A stretch of DNA of 64,000 bases, taken from Streptomyces sp. CB01249. Its GTDB lineage: Bacteria; Actinomycetota; Actinomycetes; Streptomycetales; Streptomycetaceae. Every line of letters begins with the position of its first letter. Positions within the stretch are counted from its first letter, which is position 1. The translations under genes were made by a program, and so were the position numbers. A model generated the notes under the pieces. It was not told the DNA's origin. It worked only from the letters and a program-made list of their open reading frames with translations, and made no database searches. Shown here one piece after another: positions 42,433 through 50,787 of the stretch. The stretch covers positions 69,432 to 133,431 of the forward strand of contig NZ_LISW01000006.1 of assembly GCF_001905735.1 (NCBI RefSeq). The letters run 5' to 3'.

Positions 42433-43734
42433 GTGGACCGTTGCGTCGTCCTGGTGGACGCCGGCTACTTGCTGGGCGCAGCCGCGAGTCTGCTGGCAGG
42501 AGAGCCCGCCCGGTCCCGCATCACCGTCGACCACGCGGCCCTCATCCAGCAGCTGCGCGAGCGCGCCGAGGCCGACACCGCGCAGCCGCTGCTGCGGATC
42601 TACTGGTTCGACGGTGCCCCCGACCGCGTCCCGCAGCCCGAGCACCGCAGGCTGCGCGTGATGCCCCGGGTCACCGTCCGGCTCGGCGCCCTCACCCGCA
42701 GTGACGGACGCTGGGCGCAGAAGGGCGTCGACGCCGCGATGCACGCCGAGCTGACCGAGCTCGCCCGCAACCGCGCCTGCTCCGACGTGGTCCTGGTGAC
42801 CGGCGACGGCGACCTGCTCCCCGGTCTGATGTCCGCCAAGGAGCACGGCGTCGCCGTCCACCTCTGGGCCGTCCAGGCCGCCGACGGCGACTACAACCAG
42901 TCCGAGGACCTGGTCGCCGAGGCCGACGAGCGCCGCGTCCTGGACCGCGCCTGGATCACCCAGGCCGTCCGGGCCAAGGAGACCGGCGGCCTCTGCGCCC
43001 CGCCGCCCGTCCCGCGCCCCGAGATCGCCGCGATCCTCTCCGCCCCGCTGCCCGAATCGGCCCTCGCCGCCTCCGCCGAGCGCGCGTCCAGGGCCGCCGC
43101 GCAGGCCGACACGGCCCGCGACGACGAGGAGGCGGCGCCCCGGCCCGGTGAGGCCCCCGCCCCGCCCGCGCACGGCCCCGGCACCAAGGGCGTGCCCACC
43201 CCGAAGGACCTGGCCGGCACCCTGCGCGGGCCCGCCGGACCGGCCGAGCGGCAGCCCGCCCCGCAGCCCGCGGCGACCCTGCGCTGGTCGTCGGACCGGG
43301 GCTGGGTGGAGCGCGGCGGTCCGCTGGGCGAACCCCCGGAGACCGCGTCCCTGCCGACGCTCGCCCAGCTCACCAGCGCCGAACAGCGCTGGGCCGACCG
43401 CGAGGAGGACATCACCACGGTCGGCGGCGACCCCTTCGAGGTGGGCCAGGTCTTCGCCCGGCGCTGGATGGAGCGGCTGCCGGAGGCCGGCCACCTGCAG
43501 AAGCTCTCCGCCCTCTACCCGCGCATCCCGCACCGCATCGACGGCGAACTCCTGCGGTACGCGGCCCGCTTCGGCCTCCTCGCCCACAAGGACGACCAGA
43601 TCGACGAGCACGACCGGTACGCGATCCGGGCGGGCTTCTGGCGCGAGATCGACGTACGGACCGCCGCCGACCACGCCCCGGCGGCCGAGCGGGCCGCGGA
43701 GAAGGCCGGGAAATCCGGGCCCGCCGGAGACTGA
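42433..43734 (+). CDS. NYN-domain (PIN-like) protein, putative RNase
   Basis: The 433-residue protein has an N-terminal NYN domain (about 1-170) with the acidic residues expected of the PIN-like nuclease site: LVDAGYLL, KGVDAAMHAEL and LVTGDGDLLPGL. An Ala/Pro-rich, disordered linker (about 190-300) leads to a conserved C-terminal domain (about 310-415, with VFARRWMERLPEAGHLQKLSALYPRIPHR, not recognised). RNA is the likely substrate by family. The GTG at 42433 follows GAGGG at eight bases; GTG 42424 is possible. Confidence 0.85.
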   Translation: MDRCVVLVDAGYLLGAAASLLAGEPARSRITVDHAALIQQLRERAEADTAQPLLRIYWFDGAPDRVPQPEHRRLRVMPRVTVRLGALTRSDGRWAQKGVDAAMHAELTELARNRACSDVVLVTGDGDLLPGLMSAKEHGVAVHLWAVQAADGDYNQSEDLVAEADERRVLDRAWITQAVRAKETGGLCAPPPVPRPEIAAILSAPLPESALAASAERASRAAAQADTARDDEEAAPRPGEAPAPPAHGPGTKGVPTPKDLAGTLRGPAGPAERQPAPQPAATLRWSSDRGWVERGGPLGEPPETASLPTLAQLTSAEQRWADREEDITTVGGDPFEVGQVFARRWMERLPEAGHLQKLSALYPRIPHRIDGELLRYAARFGLLAHKDDQIDEHDRYAIRAGFWREIDVRTAADHAPAAERAAEKAGKSGPAGD

Positions 43735-43832
43735 GTCCACATTCGCGTGAGGGCCGCTCAACCCGGCCGCCGTCCGTGGCGTTGATGTCCGATCGGTGCG
43801 GCCCCGGGCGTAATGCCGGTCCCCGGACCCCG

Positions 43833-43838
43833 TACCCT
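43833..43838 (+). promoter_or_regulatory. -10-like TACCCT for a leaderless ABC ATPase gene
   Basis: TACCCT ends eight bases before the GTG at 43847; there is no ribosome-binding site. Confidence 0.4.
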
Positions 43839-43846
43839 CGTACCTC

Positions 43847-44863
43847 GTGAGTACGGGGACAGTGCAGGCGCCGACGGCGAGCGCCACCGTGTGCGCGGTG
43901 CGCGATCTGGTGAAGACCTACCCCCCGGCCCGGGGCCGCCGCGGCACGCCCGCGACCCCCGAAGTACGCGCCACCGACGGCATCAGCCTCGACGTCCGGC
44001 GCGGGGAGATCTTCGGACTGCTCGGGCCCAACGGAGCCGGCAAGTCCACCCTCGTACGCCAGCTCACCGGGCTGATGCGGCCCGACTCCGGCAGCGTCGA
44101 CATCCTCGGCCACGACCTCGTGCGCCACCCCGAGCGGGCCTCCCGGCTGATCGGCTACCTGGGGCAGGAGTCCACCGCCCTGGACGAGCTGACCGTCGCC
44201 CTCGCCGCCGAGACCACCGGGCGGCTGCGCGGGCTCCCGGTGCGCGAGGCCCGGGCCGAGCGCGACGCCGTCCTGGACGAGCTCGGGCTCACCGACCTCG
44301 CGGGCCGCCCGCTGAAGAAGCTCTCCGGTGGCCAGCGGCGCCTTGCCTGCTTCGCCGCCGCGCTCGTCGGGGAGCGCCCCGTGCTCGTCCTGGACGAGCC
44401 CACGACCGGCATGGACCCGGTGGCCCGGCGCGCCGTCTGGGCCGCCGTCGACCGGCGGCGCGCGGAGCGCGGCGCCACGGTCCTGCTGGTCACCCACAAC
44501 GTCATCGAGGCCGAGACCGTCCTCGACCGGGTCGCCGTCATCGAACGCGGCAAGGTCATCGCCTGCGACACCCCCGGCGGGCTCAAGGAGCGCGTCGCCG
44601 GGGAGGTCCGGGTCGAGCTGGTGTGGCGCGACCGCGCCCCCCTGGAGGTACCCGAGGTCGCGGCCCTGCGCGCGCGTGCGCAGGAGTCCGGGCGGCGCTG
44701 GGCGCTGCGGCTCGCGCCCGACGAGGCGCGGGCGGCGGTCGCCGCGGTGACCGGGGGAGCGGCCTTCGCGGCGCTGGACGACTTCAGCCTGGCGACGCCG
44801 AGCCTGGAGGACGTCTACCTCGCGCTCGGCGGCGGCGCGACCAAGGGACTGGTGAAGGCATGA
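43847..44863 (+). CDS. ABC transporter ATP-binding protein (DrrA-like)
   Basis: The 338-residue ATPase has Walker A GPNGAGKST (residues 60-68), signature LSGGQ (159-163) and Walker B VLVLDEPTTGMD (180-190), then an H-loop (VTHNV). The C-terminal extension of about 100 residues is typical of the DrrA/NodI exporter ATPases. It pairs with the permease that follows by ATGA overlap. The exported compound is unknown. Confidence 0.93.
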   Translation: MSTGTVQAPTASATVCAVRDLVKTYPPARGRRGTPATPEVRATDGISLDVRRGEIFGLLGPNGAGKSTLVRQLTGLMRPDSGSVDILGHDLVRHPERASRLIGYLGQESTALDELTVALAAETTGRLRGLPVREARAERDAVLDELGLTDLAGRPLKKLSGGQRRLACFAAALVGERPVLVLDEPTTGMDPVARRAVWAAVDRRRAERGATVLLVTHNVIEAETVLDRVAVIERGKVIACDTPGGLKERVAGEVRVELVWRDRAPLEVPEVAALRARAQESGRRWALRLAPDEARAAVAAVTGGAAFAALDDFSLATPSLEDVYLALGGGATKGLVKA

Positions 44864-45645
44864 GCGGAATCGGTGCGGTGGCCGGGGCGGCCGCGACGCT
44901 CGCCCCCCGGGCCCGGCTGTTCCCCTCCCTCGCGGCCGTCTACCGCGCCCAGCTCTCCCGGGCCCGGGTGGCCCGCATCCCGCTGCTCTTCGTGGCGACC
45001 TTCCAGTCCATCGGCATCATGATCCTCATGCGCGGGGTGGTGGACGGCGGCTCCGAGGCGCGGGCCGTCGTCGCCGGGTCCAGCGTCCTGGTCGTCGCCT
45101 TCGTCGCGCTGAACCTCCTCGCCCAGTACTTCGGGCAGCTCCGGGCGGGCGGCGGGCTCGACCACTACGCCACCCTGCCCGTGCCGCCCGCCGCCGTCGT
45201 GCTCGGCGCGGCGGGGGCGTACGCCTCCTTCACCGTGCCCGGCACCGTCGTCACCGCGGTGACCGGCAGCGTGCTGTTCGGGCTGCCGATGGCGCATCTG
45301 TGGGTGCTCGTGGCCGTCGTGCCGCTCTCCGGCGCGGCGCTCTCGGGCCTCGGCGCCGCGCTGGGGCTCCTCGCGCCGCGCCAGGAGCTCGCCACGCTCC
45401 TCGGACAGCTCGGCATGTCCGCCGCGCTCCTGCTGGGTGTCCTGCCGGCCGACCGGCTGCCGGAGCCGGTGGGCTGGGCGCGCGATCTGCTGCCGTCCAC
45501 GTACGGGGTCGAGGCGCTGGCCCGATCCTTCGGCGCCCACCCCGACTGGGCGGTCGTCGCGCTCGACCTCGCGGTCTGCGCCGTCGTCGGGGTCGTCTCG
45601 CTCGCCGTCGCCACCTGGGCGTACCGCAGGGCGGCGGTCCGGTGA
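44860..45645 (+). CDS. ABC-2 type transporter permease
   Basis: The 261-residue protein has six hydrophobic helices (from about residue 35) in the ABC-2 layout of DrrB-like exporters, with the family-like ending LPEPVGWARDLLPSTYGVEAL followed by two final helices. It overlaps the ATPase stop by 4 bases, so the two form one export unit. Confidence 0.92.
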   Translation: MSGIGAVAGAAATLAPRARLFPSLAAVYRAQLSRARVARIPLLFVATFQSIGIMILMRGVVDGGSEARAVVAGSSVLVVAFVALNLLAQYFGQLRAGGGLDHYATLPVPPAAVVLGAAGAYASFTVPGTVVTAVTGSVLFGLPMAHLWVLVAVVPLSGAALSGLGAALGLLAPRQELATLLGQLGMSAALLLGVLPADRLPEPVGWARDLLPSTYGVEALARSFGAHPDWAVVALDLAVCAVVGVVSLAVATWAYRRAAVR

Positions 45646-45667
45646 GGCGCGGCTCACGGGCGCCTGG

Positions 45668-45673
45668 CACGAT
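45668..45673 (+). promoter_or_regulatory. -10-like CACGAT for a leaderless DUF2567 gene
   Basis: CACGAT ends six bases before the GTG at 45680, with no ribosome-binding site. Confidence 0.4.
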
Positions 45674-45679
45674 GGCACG

Positions 45680-46417
45680 GTGACCGCACCTCTGACGCCG
45701 CCGAACCGGCCCTCGTCCGACGACCACCACGACTGGCAGAAGCCGGGTCCGGGGGGTGAGCCGGGCGGTCCCGCCGCTGTGTACGGCTCCCACCTGGCGC
45801 CCTCGCCGGGGGTGGACCGGGAGGAGCTGCGGGCGGATCTGCGGCGGGCGGGGATCGTCGCCGCCGTGGTGACCGTCGCCGGTGTCCTGCTGGGGCTGCT
45901 GTGGCTGTGGCTGGCGCCCCGGGTGCCGCTGATCTCCGACAACACCGCGGTCTTCCTCAACGACAGCGAGGGCGAGGAGGCGATCGGGGCCGACGGCACG
46001 TTCGCCCTGCTCGGGCTGGCGTTCGGGGCGGTCTCGGCGGGGCTCGTGTTCTTGTTCCACCGGCGCGGCGGGATCTGGCTGACGGTGGGTCTCGCGGTGG
46101 GCAGCGTCCTCGGGTCGCTGCTGGCGTGGCAGCTCGGGACGCGGCTGGGGCCGACCTCGGATGTGGTCGCGCACGCGCGGGAGGTCGGCAAGGGGGTCGT
46201 GTTCGACGCGCCGTTGGAGATGCACGCGCATGGGGTGCTGCTGGCTTGGGGGCTGGCGGCGATGGTGGTGCATCTGGGGTTGACCGCGGCTTGGGGGCCG
46301 CGGGAGTTCGAGGGGGAGTGGGCGTCTTACGGGGGGTGGGGGCCCGGGGCGCCTTCGGCGCCGTCGTCCGGGGTGCCGTCCTCCGGGTCCGGCGCGCCGT
46401 CGTCCGACCAGGCTTAG
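45680..46417 (+). CDS. DUF2567 membrane protein
   Basis: The 245-residue protein has a Pro/Asp-rich cytoplasmic N-terminus (about 1-55), four hydrophobic helices (about 60-80, 110-130, 135-157 and 185-210) and a Gly/Ser/Pro-rich tail. The segment LWLAPRVPLISDN followed by FLNDSEGEEAIGADGTFALL is characteristic of DUF2567, an actinobacterial family of unknown function. The GC content and codon use drift late in the gene (TTGGGG, TTACGG codons), where the sequence is G-rich. Confidence 0.85.
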   Translation: MTAPLTPPNRPSSDDHHDWQKPGPGGEPGGPAAVYGSHLAPSPGVDREELRADLRRAGIVAAVVTVAGVLLGLLWLWLAPRVPLISDNTAVFLNDSEGEEAIGADGTFALLGLAFGAVSAGLVFLFHRRGGIWLTVGLAVGSVLGSLLAWQLGTRLGPTSDVVAHAREVGKGVVFDAPLEMHAHGVLLAWGLAAMVVHLGLTAAWGPREFEGEWASYGGWGPGAPSAPSSGVPSSGSGAPSSDQA

Positions 46418-46421
46418 GGGG

Positions 46422-46507
46422 CCGCTGCGCGGGGCTTTCCCCTCCCCGCCCCTTCCCGAAACCGGGGCTCCGCCCCGGACCCCGCGCCTCAAACGCCGGC
46501 GAGGCTG
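46422..46507. repeat. Dispersed intergenic repeat, half copy
   Basis: This segment matches the left arm of the palindromic element at 24965-25052 almost base for base, including GGGGCTCCGCCCC and CCTCAAACGCCGGCGAGGCT, but the inverted right arm is missing. It occupies the whole gap between the convergent DUF2567 and YbaK genes. Confidence 0.85.
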
Positions 46508-46520
46508 GATGGCTCCCCGC

Positions 46521-47021
46521 TCAACCCCGGCCGATGTCCGCGAACACCGCGCCCGTCAGCGTCGCCAGGTCCTCCGGGGACAGCTCCACCTCCAGGCCGC
46601 GGCGGCCCGCCGAGACGCAGATCGTGGGGTGGGTGCGGGAGGAGGCGTCCAGGACCGTGGGGAGGCGTTTGCGCTGGCCCAGGGGGGAGATGCCGCCCCG
46701 GACGTAGCCCGTGGTGCGTTCCGCCGCGGCCGGGTCCGCCATCGTGGCGCGTTTGCCGCCGGCCGCCGCGGCCAGGGCCTTCAGGTCCAGGGAGCCGGCG
46801 ACCGGGACGACCGCGACCGTCAGGCGGCCGTCCACGTCGGCGATCAGCGTCTTGAAGACGCGGTCGGGGGAGACGCCCAGGGCCTCGGCCGCCTCCTCGC
46901 CGTAGGAGGGCGACGCCGGGTCGTGCTCGTACGCGTGCACGGTGAACTCCGTGCCCGCCGCCGTCAGGGCGACCGTGGCGGGGGTGCCGCCGGACGGGGA
47001 CTTCTTCTGCTTCTTGGCCAT
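46521..47021 (-). CDS. ybaK: YbaK/EbsC-type aminoacyl-tRNA deacylase
   Basis: The 166-residue protein belongs to the YbaK family, which hydrolyses Cys-tRNA(Pro) mischarged by ProRS. Family residues are VFKTLIADVDGRL (with the catalytic Lys), GYVRGGISPLGQRKRLPTVLD and the glycine-rich strands. A basic N-terminus (MAKKQKK) precedes the domain. It starts four bases after the LON-N stop, forming an operon. Confidence 0.92.
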   Translation of the reverse strand: MAKKQKKSPSGGTPATVALTAAGTEFTVHAYEHDPASPSYGEEAAEALGVSPDRVFKTLIADVDGRLTVAVVPVAGSLDLKALAAAAGGKRATMADPAAAERTTGYVRGGISPLGQRKRLPTVLDASSRTHPTICVSAGRRGLEVELSPEDLATLTGAVFADIGRG

Positions 47022-47025
47022 GGCC

Positions 47026-47769
47026 TCAGTTGGGGTGCGTCGGGGCGACGGTCAGGTCCACCGCCGGGAGGGAGGGCAGATGCCGGATCACCGCCGTCTC
47101 CGCGCGCAGGATCCGCAGCTCCTCGCGGAGCCGGGTCGCGGTGTCCGGGGCCTGGAGGAGCCGCTGCTTGGCGGGGACGTCCAGGACCACCGTGGAGGCG
47201 ACCAGGTAGGAGACGACCGACGGGTCGTCCGGCAGCTCCGCGCCCGTGGTGAGGGAGCGTTCGCTCGCACCCGCCAGGCGCTTCTGGTAGCCGCGGAAGG
47301 CGCGCAGGACGCCCTCGGCGAGCGGGCCCGCCTCGTCGCCCGGGTCCTCCTCCAGCTCCTCCAGCTCGGCCGTGAGGAAGGGTCCGCTCGCGTCCACGGA
47401 CAGCAGCCGGACCCGGGTGGTGCCGGTGGCCAGGACCTCGAAGCTGCCGTCCGCGCGCTCCCGGACGGTCGCGGCGTCGGCGACGCAGCCCACCCGGTGC
47501 AGCGACTGGAGGGGATCGGGTCCGAAGCCGTCGGCCGGGCCGCGTTCGACGGGCTTGCGGACCGCCTCCGGCATGCCGAGCCCCGTGACGGCGGTCTCCC
47601 GGCCGTCGCGGATGGCGACCACGGCGAACCGGCGCGGTTCGTCCTCATCGATGGTCAGGAGCTCCCGCATCATGGCGCGATATCGCTCCTCGAAGACGTT
47701 GAGGGGCAGCACGAGGCCCGGGAACAGCACCGCGTTCAGCGGGAACAGGGGCAGGCGAGCGGTGGTCAC
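47026..47769 (-). CDS. LON N-terminal (substrate-binding) domain protein
   Basis: The 247-residue protein is a stand-alone Lon N-domain (LON_substr_bdg): RLPLFPLNAVLFPGLVLPLNVFEERYR at the start is diagnostic, and no ATPase or protease domain follows. The C-terminal half is helical. The function of such isolated domains is unknown; binding of unfolded proteins is an inference from Lon. The GTG at 47769 has no ribosome-binding site and follows a TACGCT -10-like element by eight bases. Confidence 0.88.
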   Translation of the reverse strand: MTTARLPLFPLNAVLFPGLVLPLNVFEERYRAMMRELLTIDEDEPRRFAVVAIRDGRETAVTGLGMPEAVRKPVERGPADGFGPDPLQSLHRVGCVADAATVRERADGSFEVLATGTTRVRLLSVDASGPFLTAELEELEEDPGDEAGPLAEGVLRAFRGYQKRLAGASERSLTTGAELPDDPSVVSYLVASTVVLDVPAKQRLLQAPDTATRLREELRILRAETAVIRHLPSLPAVDLTVAPTHPN

Positions 47770-47774
47770 AGCGG

Positions 47775-48803
47775 TCAAGCGTAATGGCCGCGCGCCCGCC
47801 CTCGCCCGGAGCCTTGCCTCAGCGGGGTCGCGGAGGCCACCCGGAGCCGTGCGCCGTCCCGTGCGTCCAGGAACCGGCCCAGCGGATCGCCGGACACCGA
47901 AGCCCACGGGAACGAGGACGCGTGCGGGCCGATCCGGCCGAACTGTTCCAGCGCCTCGGCCCACCGGCCCCGTACCACCAGGACGTACGCGAGCAGATTG
48001 CGGACCTCGGCCGGCCACGGGTCGCCGGGGGCGAAGGAGGCCGACAGCGAGATCGCCAGGTCAGCCGCCGCGTCGATCCGCTCCACCTGCACCGAGGTCG
48101 ACCGGGTGTCCCACGGCCCTTCGGTGAGCATCGCGAACGCGGCCCGCAGCGGCAGCGCCTGCACCAGGGAGTTGGGCACCGAGTCCTCGGCGGCCCGCTC
48201 GGCGAAGTCGAAGCACTCGCGGTGCGAGCCGTACCAGGCGGCCGAGAGGTACTGGAGGGCGGCGACATGGCAGCCGTAGTGGTGCGTGGAGCGCCGGAGG
48301 GCCTCCCCCCACAGCTCCTCGAACGTGGTGTGCGTGGCCTGCGTGCCCCGGGCGTGGTCCAGCGCCAGGCGCCAGGGCACCGGGTCGCGCGGATCACCGG
48401 CCGCGGCCGCCGTGATCAGCGGCCCCACCTCGCGCAGCTGCTCCGCGCGCGCCGGGGACTCCCAGGCGCGGTCGACCGAGAGCTGCGCCTTGACGAGCAG
48501 CGCGTCCGGATCGTGCGGCGCGGCGGCCAGCCAGTCCGCGAGCCAGCCGTCCCGATTGCGGGCGAACGCGACGAGCCGTCTCAGATAGCGGTCCCGGCTC
48601 TCCCACTCGGCCGCGTCCCGGGTGGTCGCCAGGAGCTTCGCGGCCGGTTCGTACTCCCCGGCAGCGGCGGCCACCAGCGCGGGCGACAGCCGTTCGTCGG
48701 GGGCGTCGAGCAGCACGGCGTGGTCCGTGGGCAGCCCGGTGGAGAGCACCGGGGTGTGCCGGATCACGCGCGCGGTTCGGAGCAGAGCGCGGAGGAAAGG
48801 CAT
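47775..48803 (-). CDS. Helical-repeat protein of unknown function
   Basis: The 342-residue protein is alpha-helical with Ala/Leu-rich, TPR-like segments (for example RGRWAEALEQFGRIG and LAYVLVVRGRW) and no membrane helix. I know no named family; similar proteins occur in Streptomyces. It may be a DUF4034-type protein but I cannot confirm this. The ATG at 48803 is chosen; ATG 48815 is four codons upstream. The gene ends five bases before the LON-N start, so it may join the LON-N-ybaK operon. Confidence 0.72.
   Translation of the reverse strand: MPFLRALLRTARVIRHTPVLSTGLPTDHAVLLDAPDERLSPALVAAAAGEYEPAAKLLATTRDAAEWESRDRYLRRLVAFARNRDGWLADWLAAAPHDPDALLVKAQLSVDRAWESPARAEQLREVGPLITAAAAGDPRDPVPWRLALDHARGTQATHTTFEELWGEALRRSTHHYGCHVAALQYLSAAWYGSHRECFDFAERAAEDSVPNSLVQALPLRAAFAMLTEGPWDTRSTSVQVERIDAAADLAISLSASFAPGDPWPAEVRNLLAYVLVVRGRWAEALEQFGRIGPHASSFPWASVSGDPLGRFLDARDGARLRVASATPLRQGSGRGRARGHYA
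47778..47783 (-). promoter_or_regulatory. -10-like TACGCT for a leaderless LON-N gene
   Basis: TACGCT on the minus strand ends eight bases before GTG 47769 and overlaps the last codons of the upstream gene. Confidence 0.4.
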
Positions 48804-49039
48804 GGTGCAGACCATTCAAAAGCGCTGGTGGAGGCGGGCGCCAGAGGGAGCGCTGTGAAGCATTTGTGCCGAGCGGATGGGTTGCCCGGCCATCGGTCAA
48901 GGAGCGGTAAAGGAATCCGGGGATTCTGGCTGATTCTCGTTGCTCCTGGGCAGAAGGTCCGTGGTCTGCCGCGCCCTGACCGGCCGCCGTACGGCCCGCC
49001 GTCACCGGGGAGGGCCGCCCGCGCACCGGCGCCCGGCGG

Positions 49040-50641
49040 TCAGCCCCGGCGCAGCATCCGGGAGGCGCCCGCCGCGACCGTGGTGGCCAGTATCCAACCC
49101 ACCAGGATCAGCGCGGCCGCCATCCACTGCCAGCCGCCCTCCATCCGCCAGTAGCCGTCCTGGCCGAGATCGATCACCGGGATGAGCAGATCCAGCGCGT
49201 ACAGCGCCGCGTTCCACTGCGGGTGCTCCTCGCCCTTGAGCGACGCCGGGTGGTAGCGCGAGAACGCCAGCGTGCCCGCCGCCCACAGCACCGCCATCCA
49301 CACCGCGGCCCGCCCCGGCCGGTATCCGTACGCCACCGTCCAGTCCTGGAGGTAGCCCCACAGCTTCCCGGCCGGCGGCAGGGTCTCGCGGCGGCGGCGC
49401 TGCTTGGCGAGCAGCACCTCCCGGGCGTCCGCGTCCTCCCCGCAGCTCCGGAGCACCGCCGCCAGCCGCTCGTACGGCTCCGGCACGTACTCCGGCGTCG
49501 CCGCCGCCACCCACTCCAGGCGCCGGGACAGCGGGAAGTGTCCGTACGGGACGAGGTTCTCGTACACGAAGCCGCCCATCGCGAGGCCGCCCGGGCCCGG
49601 CCAGCTGGACGACACGTCGATCAGCGTGACGACCTTCGCGCCGTTGAGCACCACCCGGCCGCGCACCGGGCGCTCCGGGTTGAACCGGAGCTCCGGAGTG
49701 ACCGTCCGGCGCAGCGACAGCTCCTCGTGCGCGTCCAGCACGAACACCGCCTTGTGCAGGTCCACCGCGTCCCCGAACCTGCCGTCGTCCAGCCGCACCC
49801 CGCCCCGGCAGCGGAACACCTGCGAGCGGGTGCCGTGCGCCGGGGTCGGCGAGGTCGCGATGCCGTACGGGGGAGTGGTGCCCTGGTTCCCCGTGTCGAC
49901 GCTGACCCACGCCTCGCTCATGTACAGCGTCCGCTCGACGCTGAGCTGCGGGGCGTTCAGCGCGCGGCGGCCCCGGCCCGCGCGCAGCCGGCTGCCGCGC
50001 AGGCTCAGCGAGCCGCCCACCTTCGCCCCGCGCAGACTCAGCTCGCCCAGCATGTCGGCCATCTCGGCCTGGAGGTCCTGGGCGACCGCGAGGCCGTCCC
50101 CGAGCAGCGCCCGCCCCTGCCGGTCCGGGCCGACCTCGATCTGGTTGACCAGCAGGTCCGTGCCGATCTGGGCGTCCGTCAGCCGGATCCCGCGCTCCAC
50201 CCGGCAGCGCGGCAGATGCAGATCGCCCTCGGTGCGCAGCCGGGCCGCGTCGATCCGGGGCACCGCGCACCCCACCAGCCGCAGGGTCGTGAAGTGGCAC
50301 TCCGGGAACGCCACCTCCTCGTCGAACCGGCAGCCGGTCAGCTCCACGTACGGATCGACGCGCCCGCCCGCCAGGTCCAGCTTCCCCGTGATCCGTACGC
50401 CCCAGAGCTTCAGCGCCGTCACCCGGCCCGGTCGGGCCGGCGGGCCGCTCAGCAGCAGCCGGGCGACGACCCGGGCCGCCACACTGCGCTCGGGGCCCCA
50501 CTCGTGCGGGGCGAACGGATCGTCGCGGGCCCGGTCGCGGGACCGGAGGTCGTAGGTCGTGCCGTTCCGGAAGGACTGCCACATGCCCAGCTCCGCCGCG
50601 CTGAGGCCGTCCGGGAGATCATCGTCGTGCCGCTCCGTCAC
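49040..50641 (-). CDS. Beta-helix (pentapeptide-like) membrane protein
   Basis: The 533-residue protein has a long region (about residues 70-330) of degenerate pentapeptide-like repeats, as in LWGVRITGKLDLAGG, FPECHFTTLRLVG and LSLRGAKVGGSLSLRGSRL, predicting a right-handed beta-helix. A helical portion (about 370-440) leads to three membrane helices in the last 90 residues. Streptomyces homologues are annotated variously, including as oxidoreductases, without clear evidence. The GTG at 50641 follows AAAGGGG; 26 further upstream codons are rejected. Confidence 0.8.
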   Translation of the reverse strand: MTERHDDDLPDGLSAAELGMWQSFRNGTTYDLRSRDRARDDPFAPHEWGPERSVAARVVARLLLSGPPARPGRVTALKLWGVRITGKLDLAGGRVDPYVELTGCRFDEEVAFPECHFTTLRLVGCAVPRIDAARLRTEGDLHLPRCRVERGIRLTDAQIGTDLLVNQIEVGPDRQGRALLGDGLAVAQDLQAEMADMLGELSLRGAKVGGSLSLRGSRLRAGRGRRALNAPQLSVERTLYMSEAWVSVDTGNQGTTPPYGIATSPTPAHGTRSQVFRCRGGVRLDDGRFGDAVDLHKAVFVLDAHEELSLRRTVTPELRFNPERPVRGRVVLNGAKVVTLIDVSSSWPGPGGLAMGGFVYENLVPYGHFPLSRRLEWVAAATPEYVPEPYERLAAVLRSCGEDADAREVLLAKQRRRRETLPPAGKLWGYLQDWTVAYGYRPGRAAVWMAVLWAAGTLAFSRYHPASLKGEEHPQWNAALYALDLLIPVIDLGQDGYWRMEGGWQWMAAALILVGWILATTVAAGASRMLRRG

Positions 50642-50730
50642 CGGTGCCCCTTTCGTTCGGAGGCGTGATCCCGTTATTCCCTCTGAGTGACGGAATGAAC
50701 GCACATAGTCAGCCGTCACAGCACCGGCAT

Positions 50731-50747
50731 GTATCAGCCAGTGATAC
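50731..50747. promoter_or_regulatory. Palindrome GTATCA-N5-TGATAC between divergent genes
   Basis: A perfect 6-bp inverted repeat with a 5-base spacer lies 40 bases before hisD and 90 bases before the divergent beta-helix gene. It has the size of a dimeric repressor operator; the binding protein is unknown. Confidence 0.45.
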
Positions 50748-50775
50748 GGCCGTCCGGCCGCGCGTGGCGGTCTGC

Positions 50776-50781
50776 GAGAAT
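50776..50781 (+). promoter_or_regulatory. -10-like GAGAAT for leaderless hisD
   Basis: GAGAAT ends six bases before the GTG at 50788; no ribosome-binding site is present. Confidence 0.4.
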
Positions 50782-50787
50782 TGCGGT

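Noticed and set aside
43847..46417. ABC exporter plus DUF2567 considered as a bacteriocin or antibiotic resistance cassette
   Set aside because: No precursor peptide or biosynthetic gene is nearby, and the order resembles conserved core Streptomyces DNA.
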